A stretch of DNA of 64,000 bases. It comes from Sinonovacula constricta. Taxonomy: Eukaryota > Mollusca > Bivalvia > Cardiida > Solecurtidae. The position numbers were made by a program, and so were the translations under genes. The notes under the pieces are model-generated. The model searched no databases. It was not told the DNA's origin and saw nothing but the letters and a program-made list of their open reading frames with translations. The DNA is taken from NCBI GenBank assembly GCA_007844125.1, contig CM017571.1, forward strand, positions 24,656,664 to 24,720,663. Direction: 5' to 3'. Numbering within the stretch: the first letter of the stretch is position 1; each line of letters begins with the position of its first letter. This document shows, in pieces, positions 32,500 to 43,849 of the stretch.

Positions 32500-33620
32500 C
32501 GTCAATGGGAAGGGTCCGTTCCCGGAATTGGGAAGGGTCCGGTCGCGAAATTGGGAAAGACCGGTACCGATTGGGAACGTGTCCGTTTACCGGACTCGGC
32601 TAAAGAAGGAAAAAAAACGCTGAACTTTGACGCTTTCATTGTGTCACCTACAGCAAGGTTGAGCGTGTGCCACAATGAGTACTCTTCCGCACAGATGTTA
32701 GGCGCTACGCACCTTTTTTGCTCCAGACATGTTGCTAGTGCTGTCATAAAACTGTCTGGGACAATTACTGACTGTAAGCATCATGCTGACAATGGTGTCC
32801 TTAATCACTGATGTCAATGTCTGTGAGTCAATGGAACTCACGGTGTACAGCCCGATGAACTCTTTGTGCACAACCAAGTCACTGTCCACGTGTCTAAGCA
32901 CTATCACTACTTGCTTGTGATTTGACTGGTCTGTAACAGAAAAAGATCTGAAGAAAAACCTTAATTCTAAAAAAAAGAAAAATTAATTTACTATAAATAG
33001 TAAAACACAATCAACATTGATATAACAGCACATGTGCGCTTTATGATGTGCTACACGACACACAGATATGACCCTCAGAAATTTGAATTTGACCCCTGAA
33101 AATTTTGACTGAGGGGTCAATGACCCTTGAAGTTCAGAGTCTACCGAACACCCTGTCTGTTGTTTTGTCAGCTATGATGGTGAAGAAACCGTTTGCCTTG
33201 ACGTTGGTGGCGATGTCGCATAGGATTTTGAGTGCCATGACTTGTATAATTTCGTTTAGTATTTCTGCGCATGTGTATTTGTCCTTCTTTCGTTCGAGCC
33301 ACAGGAGGATGGTCTCGTCTTTCCCGCTTTGTAGTTTGAGCAGTTAAATGCAGTTGGACTGATTGTCGTCATGACCGTGTAGCAGTAGTCCCTGTCTGGC
33401 GAGAAAGCAGATGCTGCTTAGGATAGTGAGAAGCTGGAGTCTGTTTGCCTTCTTTTCATCACTGTGACCGGATGAGAGATTTTCACAAATATCACATGTC
33501 TGTTTGGGGGTGGTTATGTGGCGTTGGACAACTTCCTTGTGGCTCTTAAGAATTCTCATGCTTCTGGAACTTTGAAGTGCTGTCTTGTGCCCCTGATAAA
33601 TGCGGAACTACTACACTCCT
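32500..33620 (-). pseudogene. hAT transposase-derived gene remnant (DUF4371/ZMYM1-like)
   Basis: Reading the minus strand from about 33560, successive pieces match the DUF4371 (ZMYM1-like) class of hAT-derived proteins. ENLSSGHSDEKKANRLQLL and ICFLARQGLLLHGHDDN are at 33344-33559. Then come LLWLERKKDKYTC and ADKTTD at 33105-33345. QVVIVLRHVDSDLVVHKEF and GLYTV...IKDTIVS, then YDSTSNMSGAK follow at 32698-32930, and SLWHTLNLAVGD near 32650. Frames shift and stops intervene. A CTGTTACAG before the 32930 block suggests a retained intron acceptor. The C-terminal dimerisation region is missing. Nuclear DNA-binding transposase origin is known for the family; activity here is excluded by the breaks. 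Confidence 0.8.
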
Positions 33621-33779
33621 CCACTGCCCATTGAAAGAAAAACAAAACTTATAACAATATAAATTCATGAAAAAATATATCAGCAATAACAAAGCATAAA
33701 TACCAGTTTACAAACTGGCTGTTAATAGCTCAATTTTAATTTGTATAGCTATGGACACAACTCATGAATTGTTAATACT

Positions 33780-34110
33780 GAAAATTTTGTATATTTGTAT
33801 TATGGGCCGGAGGCCTAAAATTCTTTGAATAAATCAATCAATCAATCAATCAATTGGTAGAGTGTTGGCTTGCAGATTTGGAGGTTGTGGGTTCAAACCC
33901 CGGCCAGATCAAACAAAGACTTTAAAGTTGGTAGTAGTGGCTTCCCTCCTAACACTCGGGGCTAATGGACCAGCATTACGCCTGACTCGGCAGTGTCAGT
34001 ATAATGGACCAGTCGGGTACAGTCCCTGGGCACCTCATAAGTGCCTCTGTGCTATAATGAAAGAAATGTCGCTGCACAGTATCAGCAAAAATGCCAGCAA
34101 ATCTCATCCC
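33780..34110 (+). mobile_element. tRNA-derived SINE, second family, with upstream SINE tail
   Basis: A (AATC)n tail preceded by GGGCCGGAGGCCTAAAATTC at 33804-33823 runs directly into a tRNA-like head (TTGGTAGAGTGTTGGC; B box GGTTCAAACC at 33890-33899). The body has GTGTCAGTATAATGGACCAG near 33995 and CCTGGGCACCTCATAAG. It looks like one element abutting the 3' tail of another. The body recurs, headless, at 54210. Confidence 0.75.
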
Positions 34111-34384
34111 ATCCCAGTTTACAAATTACAATTCATTGACAAAATAGAGTGCCATTGAAAAAAATATTCATTGACTGAAGAGAATAATTCTCTACGCCTC
34201 TATTAAAGTAACATATAAAAGTGAAAGAAACCATTTTTGCTTGACAAACGAACAATATTTTATTTTATAAAATATATTAACAAAGTAATTAGTCTGAGTT
34301 TAAGTACGTGGCCAATAAAACAATGCAAAACTTGATTGATTGGCTAGCCCTATTTCTCTACAATAAATAATGAAAATACAAATA

Positions 34385-36099
34385 CAGTAGAAATTCCCTA
34401 AACCGCAACCTCTGAACTCCGAAATCCTCTAAAAAACGCATATTTTTTGCGGTCCCCATTTCTATTTCTTTGTAGAAAAAAGCTTCTGAAAACCGAAAAC
34501 CCCTAATTCCACAAACCGGAACGATTTCGGCAAAATTTTTGTTCATATTCAATGTAATTTTACCTCCGTAAACCGCAAAAGAAGGTGAAAGCCACTTGTC
34601 ATCCTGAAAGCTTGTGTATTGTCAACAATACATGTGTAATTGGAGATGTCGCACCTTTACAGCGCTTTTGTTGACAGGGGATGGTGTGGACAGTGTACCG
34701 TATAATTTACAAGATGTGAAAATCACGATTGTATTGAATGCATTTGTCCTTTGTCTCTATTTGTTTATCGGTGATTTCTTTGAAGAAGATGATAAGCAGA
34801 CAATTAGCAATTAAAATTAAGATTCACATGCGATCAATTAATGTGAATTAATTGCAGTTAAAGGAAAATTGATTGCATACATTAAGGTGCAGTAATTAGT
34901 CCCCTACCGGTGTTCACACCATCAGTCTGTATGTCCGCTAAAAATCTGGATCCTTTGATAACTTAAAAACTATTAAAGCTAGGCGCATGAAACTTGGTAT
35001 GTTAATAGGTAGCAGTGTGTACAATATGCACGCGCAACATTTGGGTCGCTACCTTGAAGGTCAAGGTCACAGCATGACCTTGAAGCAAAATCGTGTCCGG
35101 CCCATAACTTCGTTATTTGAACTCGGATTTTAAAACTATTTCACGGAAATGATCACCATATTGAGATGACGTGTCGCGCACAACATTTGGGTCGCTACCT
35201 TGAAGGTCAAGGTCACAGCATGACCTTGAAGGTCAAGGTCACAGCATGACCTTGCAGCAAAGTCATGAAGTTTTGGATAGCGCATTCAGGTGCACTTAAT
35301 TAAATGATAATGTATTAAGGTGCTCATACCTTAAATAAAGGCCAAAAATTGCAAATAATCAAATGATAGGGCCAAATTCACTCCTATTGACATTGTTTTC
35401 AAAACATTGGAGACAAACAATAAGATCAGTTAATAATATAAAAACATGGCATATTGAAATGATGCTAGATAAGGTAAAAAAACAACAGACAATCGGTCAA
35501 GTGTCCTTTGTTCAGGGTAAAAAGGGTGTCCGTTGTCCACAGATGACAGGTGTCCTTTGTTTACAGGTCAATTAAAGAACGATTTTCCTTTGGGGAATAT
35601 TGATGGGTCCATTGAAAGCAGGTGTCTGCTGTTCTCGGGTGTCCCTTAGCTCAGGCTGACTTCTATATGTATCTGTAGATTTCCTTGTTTATTACTTCAT
35701 TTTTAAGCCATAATTATACAAATACAGACTTCAACCTCAAATTAATTATAAATAGCAATAAACAGGAGCGTATGACAATTAAAGAACTTTTTGAGGGACC
35801 GGTAGGGGACTGCTGTATTGCCCGCAATACTATCAAATGCTTGTCAAATTAAATGTTACATATTCAAGGGTGTTTTTGTTTGTTTTAAAATATCAGATAG
35901 AAAAATATCTAACAAACACAAAGAAAATTAAAAAAAACCCATTTACATTTTCGAAAATATGGTATTACTATCATTTTAATATAATACATATATAGTAAAT
36001 ATCATTGCCAAAGGAGAAAACACTCCGCAAACCAAAATCTTCTCTAAACCAAAATTTTCTGCTAGTCCGGAACACTTCCAGTTCAGGGATTTTCTATTG
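34385..36099. mobile_element. Tigger/pogo-like DNA transposon with TIRs, no intact transposase
   Basis: The left end reads TA then CAGTAGAAATTCCCTAAACC. The right end, reverse complemented, reads TA then CAATAGAAAATCCCTGAACT. TA target duplications plus CAGTAGAAA-type ends are the hallmark of pogo/Tigger elements (Tc1-mariner superfamily). Subterminal sequence is rich in AAACCG/CCGCAAACC near the left end and GGTGTCC words in the right half. Only short ORFs remain. It contains a nested repeat at 34910-35310. Confidence 0.75.
34910..35310. repeat. AAGGTCA-rich dispersed repeat nested in the Tigger-like element
   Basis: The phrase GGGTCGCTACCTTGAAGGTC with AAGGTCACAGCATGACCTTG occurs twice (35042 and 35189). 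The second carries an extra internal copy of GAAGGTCAAGGTCACAGCAT. Preceded by a degenerate GATAACTTAAAAACTATTAA block. Characteristic high-copy bivalve-style repeat. Confidence 0.75.
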
Positions 36100-36244
36100 T
36101 ATAAGAATAATCTTAGTACAATTAACTTGTAGCAATACTGCCATAATTATTATCATGTTTTTTAAGTAAACAAATTGACATAGTATAAGATTATTTGTCA
36201 ATTAGTTTTCCAAACATCAAACAATTCATACTAAATTAATGGTG

Positions 36245-36721
36245 TTAACGAGTATTAACATAAAATTCTTGAATAAGTAGTCTTACAGTACACAAAGTCC
36301 TGTTAGCTATCCTACAAGAAACAAAGTTCTTGTTTGCAGACAAATATATGTATAGAGACTTCCTGTCTAAAAATACAATTAACTTAGAATATGTACGTCT
36401 TTCTGTAGTGCACTGATTTAAAACAACAGTAATTTCATTCACAGTTTGCACTACTTCCTCACTAGAAAGAATGGCATCAGGATTTATGGGGTCATCACAT
36501 GGAATAGTCACCCTATTCGCTAAAAGGGAGAGGCGTTGTTGCTGCCTCTTCTCTTTTAAGGCTTGGGTGCATTTAAGGGGAAGAACATTACCTGAATCCT
36601 TGTAATGCGAGGAAACAGTTACAAATGGTTCTACAAGTGCACCCTCTTTGTGACTAGAAAAGTGAGCATTTCCTTTTGCTCTAGACGTACAAATCTTACG
36701 GTACTGTTTACATTTAAACAA
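36245..36721 (-). CDS. 158-codon ORF of unknown function
   Basis: An open frame of 158 codons, long for this AT-rich neighbourhood, with lysine/cysteine-rich N-terminal text (MFKCKQYRKICTSRAKGN) and a middle segment INPDAILSSEEVVQTVNEIT. The frame continues upstream of the ATG (RKHWTKFHLKKCIALFKCKQ), so it may be an exon rather than a whole gene. I recognise no domain. Its 3' part overlaps the first unit of the hairpin array (36297-36340). It lies in a minus-strand run of transposon genes and may be another fragment. Confidence 0.35.
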   Translation of the reverse strand: MFKCKQYRKICTSRAKGNAHFSSHKEGALVEPFVTVSSHYKDSGNVLPLKCTQALKEKRQQQRLSLLANRVTIPCDDPINPDAILSSEEVVQTVNEITVVLNQCTTERRTYSKLIVFLDRKSLYIYLSANKNFVSCRIANRTLCTVRLLIQEFYVNTR

Positions 36722-37292
36722 AGCAATACATTTCTTTAAATGAAATTTTGTCCAATGTTTCCGAAACCCACTCTAAGTTTAGAAGGTGAAATTTCCACAG
36801 CACACGACTGGACAAGCTGAAGGTCCCAGTCACTCTTTCCTTCCCAATGGTATGCTTTCCTCATCAAACACAGAGGTATCTTCCTCCAAAACAAGGTTAT
36901 CATCCATCTTTCTGGAACTAAAAGTGTGCATATACAAACATTTGTAATAGTATTGTATAAGCAATATTTAAAAGCAATTACAAGAACATGATTCTTGTCT
37001 GTAGATATGAATTATTATTGACAGAATAAAAAGTTTAAAACAATTTAATAAACAATTTTACAAGAACTATAGTTCTTGTATGTGGGTATACACAAGTATT
37101 TACACATAAGTAGTAGAAACAACACATATGTGAAATTCATAATCCTTCTAGAATAAATGTTATTGTTTGCAAGTGCCATATGGCATAAAAAGTCCTACAG
37201 GTTTTTTTTCCTGTTAGCAAAGATCCTACAAGAAATAAAATCTTGTTTGCATATAGTAATCCTACAGGATAATTAAATTCCTGTTAGCATGA
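36297..37292. repeat. Cluster of six short hairpins sharing one consensus
   Basis: Six small palindromes have either ACAAGA...TCTTGT or ACAGG...CCTGT arms, often preceded by CCTA and followed by TTTGCA/TTAGCA. They sit at about 36314-36333, 36980-36998, 37059-37080 (a perfect 22-bp palindrome TACAAGAACTA/TAGTTCTTGTA), 37197-37214, 37225-37247 and 37263-37285. No coding explanation. Confidence 0.6.
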
Positions 37293-37379
37293 AGGCCAGG
37301 TTAAGAATAAATATACGCATGTAGCTGTATTAGACTGGGGAATAAATGTCTTTACTAAGCGCTCCCTACGAGTGAACTG

Positions 37380-39490
37380 GGATAGAACCAACTAGACAAT
37401 TCATTTGTATAATCATCATCTCCGCTTATAAGGCTGGATAGAACCAATACACCTCTTTCTGCATTAAGATACAATGAGTCATTCAAGGATTCATTTTCGC
37501 TCTCTTGTTATGATAAAAGCAAGTTAATTGGTTTATTTCTGCCTTCATAAGGTTTTCAATGATCAAAATGAACAGTAATTGAAGGGGAAAATTGGTTCTA
37601 CTGAATACTGTAATTAATAAAAGACATCCTGTTTATAACAAGATAAGGGCCTGTCCATCCTAATTTTTTGGTTAGCCTTAGGGGGATATTATCTTCAAAC
37701 CCACGACCCTTCTCCATAACTATGTTGCTTTAACCCTTGATCATAGCCCCCTTATTGTTGTTGCTAATTGGAAGTGGCCCCAAAATATCTAATAGTACCT
37801 GCTACAGACACTGGTGTTGAGGAGTTTACCTGTTGTAATGCTGATTTTCCTTGCCCCGGACCCATTTTACACCTGGCACATAAATCGCATCGTTTTATAT
37901 CCCTAGTCATCCCAGGCCAAAAGAATCTGATCTTCAATAAGAACTTATTGTGCAATCTCTGCTTTGGCGACAAGCAATTTTACCTTCATGTAATTGATGG
38001 AAGATTTCTGATCAAATACAATCAGGGGCAACTAACAACTGATACTGTCTTCCAATATCAGTTTCCAGTACTCTATAGAGTAGTCTCTTTTTGATCTCTA
38101 ATGACTCCCACTCAGCCAATAACAGTTTAAATTCTTAATTTTGGCCTTTAATAGCGTTGCCTGACGGTTTCATGTTTGTCTTTTCTTTCAGAGACAAAAT
38201 ATCTGTTATGCTTGGGATTTGTTTTTGGAAGGAATGCATGTCTGAATTACTTAATGCATCAAGCTAATTTGTAGGACAGGGTGTCTGTGTTTGAATTAAT
38301 TGCTTCTTGGGAAAAACGTACATGTATGGAACTTGCAGGATCAAAATATTCCCATTGTTTTTCATCCCTTCTACAAACTGCACATTCAGGATAGAGATAA
38401 TGCCTCGGGTAGACGGGACAGATAGTTAGCGTTTTTGTCTTGGGACCAAGGTCTGTACTGTATACCATCCATTGTCATGTAACTGTAAAATCACCAACCA
38501 TCTCGTGAGAAGTCCTTCAGCTTCTTTAAAGTTTTGTAACCATTAAAGAGGCACATGATCAACCCATACTTTACATTCTTGTCCTAACAAGTTATGTTCG
38601 TAATATTTTAGGAAGTGTACTATTGCATATAACTCGCGCATTGTCGTGCAGTAATTTCTTTGAGCCTGATTGAGCATTTTGCTGCCATATATACTATGAC
38701 TTTCTGAGAACCTCCCAGTATTTGTGACAAAACACAACCCACCGTCTTCCCACTCACATTTGTGTCAAGAATGAATGTTCCTGACTGATGGAATGGCCAA
38801 AAACAGGAGCCTTCACCATGCATTCTTTTTATTTTACAAATGCTTCTTCTTAGTTACTTGTCCATAGAAATGGTACTTTTTTTCTTCATTAGATTTGTGA
38901 GAGGCAATGAAATCCCAGGAAAATTGTGAATTAATTTCCCATAATATCTCGTAATTCCAAGGAAACTGTTTACATTTCATTTTGTCAGAGGGCACTGTCT
39001 TGTGTTGAATTTGCTTCAATCTTTGTAGTTATTCCTTCCTGAGATACTTATTGCCCGAGGTTTACAACTGACATTTGAAAAAGTTTACATTTCTGTGGTT
39101 TTAGGCGAATGTGTGCCTCTTGTATTTTCTTGAAAACACATTCAAGGTTTTGTAATGATTTCAGGAAAGTTTTCCCAAAAACAACAATGTCATTTAAATA
39201 AACTAGTCCTTTTTTAAGTTATTCCCTTGGCAAAATGCCACTGCATTCACGTCTAGATTGTGGTATTTCTAAAACGCTCAAGTTTTGCGAGTCCAATGTG
39301 GATGACCCACTGCACCGGCCAACTAAGAAATTTTCTAAACCAAAAGCTCGCTCTTTCTGGTCTGTTTGGCTAAATCAGTTCTCATGGCTTAAGTTTAATG
39401 CTGACACTAAGATGTTCTGTAAAATCAGCAGAGCATCCAACAAGCAAAACTCCTTCACTAAGGATGGTAAAGGTAGGTACAACACTTGTA
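37380..39490 (-). pseudogene. Ty3/Gypsy-type LTR retrotransposon pol remnant
   Basis: Pieces of pol appear in the correct order on the minus strand. Reverse transcriptase palm and connection: YLPLPSL, then LVYLNDIVVFGKTF (the YxDD motif reads YLND) and LKPQKCKLFQ near 39060-39490. Next is the end of RT (38834-39019). RNase H follows, with FILDTNVSGKTVGCVLSQ and LNQAQRNYCTTMRELYAIVH at 38543-38823. The integrase zinc finger gives RFFWPGMTRDIKRCDLCARC at 37764-37973. Integrase C-terminal text LGWTGPYLVI...DHLKPYEG-like lies near 37400-37690. Frames change repeatedly, the integrase DDE core is largely missing, and no LTRs were found. It is an old endogenous retroelement. Confidence 0.85.
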
Positions 39491-39499
39491 CTAACAATA

Positions 39500-40060
39500 A
39501 ATAAATCTAAACTGAATGTACTTGTTTAAGCACATATTCCCAGGTAAAGTATTTTTTTTATTATTTATTATGACGGTTATATAAATTTGTAAACAACAAG
39601 GGTCAACATAAAATACACACACATACATATGTAATGGCATTTCATCATTCGTAGTGGTATACACATTCTGACAACCATTCCTTCTCAAAATACACAACTA
39701 ACTCAGCCTCCAATGTTGTTGACATAAAGCATAAGGTAAATGCCAGATGACAGTAGCATAGCGAACTGTAACTGGTGTGAGGTGTGTGGCAAGGGAGGTA
39801 GTTACTGGTCATCACATGTACCCTGTTTCAATGGATTTAGTATGTCTGTATACTCTATATGATAGTTTATTTTTAAATTGTATGTCCATTAAGTGTTGTT
39901 GTTTTTTGTATCTAGTTTTAACAGGCTGGGCATACTGTTGTAAACATTGGATAATTCTGCTATGGGATTTGGAAATTGTATGACTCTGCTATTCATTTTA
40001 CATTCTATTGTGGAAACACCTAGAACTACCAGTTTCGTTAGGAATAGTTGAGCAGTGTTA
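39500..40060. other. No gene seen
   Basis: AT-rich spacer; ORFs of up to 68 codons on both strands lack recognisable domains. Confidence 0.5.
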
Positions 40061-40064
40061 CTTG

Positions 40065-41840
40065 TTAGTGTACATGCTGATTTGGTGTTGTTTTTAACGT
40101 GTCATCATTTGGTTGAAAGTTACAGCAATCAACTTCTGAGTTAACTTTTACATTTAATATATTGCAAAGGGTTTGGTGTGCTATGTTACCCCTCAGGTCA
40201 GTTTGAACCTTCCTTACCATTGAAAAGTACCTTTCAGTGTCTGCATTGCCCATGTGGAAAGTACTGTCAGGGCCAACACTGGGAGGTGCCTAAACCTGGG
40301 ACCAGAGATCACCTTTAACTCCTCCACTGCCACACTCTCTACCATCAGCTCATACATTCACCTCTGTTATTGGCTCACTTAATGTCGGGACTACTTTCGA
40401 TCCACGTGACTGCCTCGTGGATCACGTCCATTTTTATTTACAAATGCGCATAAATATCACTATGTTATTCTTCCAAAAATAGTGCACTTGAATTAATTAA
40501 ATATCTTTAATTATGTACTTCAATATATGTTTTTTTTTAGTAGATGTTTATTCATTTTATGTAGAAGTATTATTTTAATTTGAAAATATCCTTAAAATAA
40601 CACTTTAAAATATCCGTCAAAAATCTTGACGTGAGCCCATTGCAGAGGTGTCTGAGAGAGGAACGAACGACAACTCTGCATGGGAGATTGCCACTGCCAG
40701 CCAGAAGCTGTCCAGTCTATCTCTGACAGCTGGGAGTTCTGCCTCTGGTGCAAGCTGGTAGTCTAAGATCTCCTCTAGCTCATCTTCTGTGGTTGATGGA
40801 GGCCAAATATTGGTGACAGACTGAAAACTACATTAATAGATTTATATATTTTAATGTATCTGAACATGTCATACAGCAAATTATAAAAAACATTAAATTA
40901 TCTACTAAAGATAAATAGGTTATGAAACTATGAACCCCCGCCCCCCCTCCATTTTTCGTGCCATGGAAAATTCTGGAAAATCATAACTTGGAAATGGTGC
41001 CAAGTGCACTGTTATACACCCCTTATAATTATATACTGCATCACTAAACACAGCATTTGACAAAAAGATTTTTATTTTTCATTGTTCATGTGGTAAAACT
41101 TAAGAGCTATGCAATTTATTTACTTCTTAGGACTGTAGAAAGTTGATAAACAACATAATCAAGTGATTCATTAAACATCATCACTTCCATAGTCGGAAGC
41201 AGTCGCCAGAAACTTCAAGTAACATTTCTTTTAGGACAGCCTTAATCTGGTCCCTAGAGAACATGACTTGTTCAGATTGTTCTGTTTGTACTGCAGTATC
41301 TTTAACCATGACAGGAGCAGCACTGGTGGATGATCCACATGATGCTTCCTGGATTGGTTTAAACTTTCTTCTAGTCTTGACTTTCAGCCAGTTAAGACAT
41401 AGATGCCTTGATCACTTCCTAGCTCTGTTCACCTTGGGGTCCATAGATTCCCACATCCACAAGTGTCTCCATCATGGAAGCCCAAAGTCTGTTCTGCTGT
41501 TTAGTTTAAATGATTTTCAGGACACTGGCATCTCTTTCTGGCCAAATACTGGCAAAGAAGCTGCACCCTCAGCCACATAAACAAGTTGGGGATTGAAATG
41601 CCTTAGCCCAGAGCTCAGCAGAAGTTGCAACAGTAACCATTCACTTGTGGTCATTTTATCTAGTTTCTCTGGCCTGCTTGGCAGTAGAATGTCATTAATG
41701 TGGAACTTGAAGTCAGCCAATGTAGTTCAAGTTTTTCTTTATCTGTGGCATCTGTGAACCAGTATGAAGAAGTGGTCTGCAAGCACAGGCACATGGTTCA
41801 CGCCATGACATTTAAGGTAAGACCTGTGTAATGTGCAATG
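40065..41840 (-). pseudogene. hAT-type transposase remnant, C-terminal part
   Basis: At 40065-40253 the minus strand encodes GNADTERYFSMVRKVQTDLR followed by GNIAHQTLCNIL, the hAT C-terminal dimerisation signature (ADxER.FS..R.V.TD.R). Upstream at 40640-40800 lies TEDELEEILDYQLAPEAELP followed by VRDRLDSFWLAVA, and at 41517-41720 ADFKFHINDILLPSRPEKLD. Stops and frame changes separate them. The N-terminal half may continue in the fragment at 43850-44330, now separated by the exonuclease gene remnant. Confidence 0.65.
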
Positions 41841-42620
41841 TCAAGAATCTTGTTTAGCATACTTAATTCTTAAATGGCATTATATTGTGCATCTAAATGT
41901 GAAATGTTAAAAGATTTCCCCGTAAAATAAACAAGTTTTTTTGGAAATATGTCATTTCAACAATTTATCAGCCACATTATCCAAAGTCCCATTCTGCAAA
42001 ATACACATTTTTTTCCGACAAAACCAAGAAATTGGTTCTTTTAAGCATGTATTTTATCCACCAATGTATATATTGTAACAAAAAACAACATTTCATGAAT
42101 AGTGAATCAGCTTTCCTAAAAATATTTGCAAAAATATTCAGTAATTTGGGTACAAAAAGGCAGATTTCCGGAATTCAATACTTTCATAGATTTTTTTCAA
42201 AGTCAGAAAAATATACCTTATTATGCCTGCAACCATACAAATTTGGTATCAAAATTTTGCTAAGAGTGTATACAATAGCATATATAAAAATCAAGAATTT
42301 TTACCATACCTTTTTTACCCTTGCAAATAAATACTATTCTTAAAGAGTTAAATAATTTGTTTACAGTCATTTACCCCAAAGTATGGTTAAATGCAAGGAT
42401 GCTACATAACCTATTTTCATCAAGATTGGTCGGGACTTTACAGGCATAACGTTCAATCATGATTCCTATTTACATGTAGCCCCCTATGGGGGTGTAATAA
42501 TCAAGAGATAGAATCCAATACATGAACATAGTGCTAACAAACAAATAAAATGGTGCAAACTAATGGGTTGATATTATGATTGTAATTATATAATTTGTGT
42601 ATTTTCTTTGTGTCCTGGGA
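41841..42620. other. No gene seen
   Basis: AT-rich. A 103-codon + strand ORF at 42032-42343 is rich in Phe/Lys/Tyr, as expected of chance ORFs in AT-rich DNA. Confidence 0.5.
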
Positions 42621-42631
42621 TATGTGCCATT

Positions 42632-42637
42632 TTTATT
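42632..42637 (-). terminator. Poly(A) signal of exonuclease gene
   Basis: AATAAA on the minus strand (TTTATT on +), 18 bp past the stop of the PML-like exonuclease frame. Confidence 0.55.
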
Positions 42638-42654
42638 AGACATTTAGGACAAGT

Positions 42655-43479
42655 TTACTTTTGGCCTTCAAAGTGTGAAACTAATTTTGGAATAACAGAT
42701 TCCAACACTCTTTTAGCATTTGTTACTCTCGGCAAGCCATCACTATTTCTCATGGTGAAAACATTATAGAGACCATCTTCTCCTTTGCGCAGAAAAATTG
42801 TCTGTAAATGCTTATAGTTTAGCCCAGAGCTAGCAACATTTTCCGCAGTTGATGACTTCATGACACACACCATTTGATACAAGGAGAGACAGTGATGGCA
42901 AGTTTTTCTTTTTCTCTTTGTTGGATTCCATATTGTTTTTAACATCACCAAGGGAGAAACTCTTCTGAATAGCACACTTGCTATCTTGAGTTTTGGCATA
43001 CTTAATGAGGTCAGATAAACAAATGACATCATCCATTGCATTGTGAGCATTGTACTCTATGGAGAGATAAGTGTGAGCAAGATGTTCCTGTTTGTAAGAC
43101 TCACTTTTAGGCCAGATATTTTTAAAAACTGGTAAAGTGTCTACCAAACCAAAGACACATGAACATAACTCATCATACATTTCAGTTGCTTCACAGGCTT
43201 TAACGATTATTGGAAAGTCAAACCGTTTTCCATTATGCGCTAAAAGTACAACATTTGGAAACCGTTTCATCCAGGTGAAAAACTCTCTAAGAGCTTTGTG
43301 CAGAGGTTTTGGTTCTACAGGAGCACACATATCACTATCATTTGTCACAACAATTTTTGTCACTCTTTCTGCTGAGGCACTCATTGGCATTTTGGGCAGC
43401 ACATAGCAGTTGAAGCTCTTCTCAGTGTTGACATGTCTGGCAGCTATTTGGGTGATATGTGGGTAGACATCTCCACGAA
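42655..43479 (-). pseudogene. PML-like DEDDh exonuclease exon, one frameshift
   Basis: The minus-strand exon follows an acceptor TACTGGTTTCAG (exon start 43479). It opens GDVYPHITQIAARHV...SFNCYVLPKMP and continues with VVLLAHNGKRFDFPIIVKA and HNAMDDVICLSDLIKYAK, the second and third exonuclease motifs of DEDDh (DnaQ/PML-like) 3'-5' exonucleases. Its end, SGLNYKHLQTIFLRKGEDGL...PRVTNAKRVLESVIPKL, matches the family C-terminus. That end lies in a different frame, so one small indel must have occurred in the A/G-rich run near 42890-42920. The first motif (DxE) should be in the preceding exon, which I did not find. Except for the frameshift the exon looks well preserved. Its job in molluscs is unknown; such domains often travel with transposons. 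Confidence 0.75.
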
Positions 43480-43849
43480 CTGAAACCAGTAAGAAACTGT
43501 ATTATAATGGCAAGAGATTTCAATTTAACCAGAGTAATTGCAGTCTTTAGAAAAAAAAAGTCCACTGGCTGAGTGAGGCAGATAACCAGTACAGAGCACA
43601 TACCATCGCCAGTAACTGATAACTGCCCTACATGAACAGAGGAAGGGAAAAATGGCCACAGCGAACATCTCATAACCATACTTCAAGAACCAAGTACTAG
43701 TGGCTGGGAATCAAACCTAGGACTTCTCAATTCTGTCTATTATTCTATTTTATATAGAGAATATTTGTTTGTTTCAGTGAATTATAGATTTTTTTTCACA
43801 AGTGGTGTTGAAATGTGATATTTTTACAAGTGGCACAGATAGAGTTGTT

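Noticed and set aside
32416..32811. 131-codon + strand ORF
   Set aside because: Crosses the AATTGGGAA patch and is antisense to the hAT remnant; no domain.
37380..39490. Intact LTR element with LTRs
   Set aside because: No pair of long direct repeats found around the pol remnant; only degraded pol is supported.
41263..41580. 105-codon + strand ORF
   Set aside because: Lies opposite the hAT remnant; no domain of its own, judged a shadow.
42032..42343. 103-codon ORF rich in Phe, Lys and Tyr
   Set aside because: Composition expected of AT-rich non-coding DNA; no splice or family support.
43137..43406. 89-codon + strand ORF
   Set aside because: Antisense shadow of the PML-like exonuclease exon.
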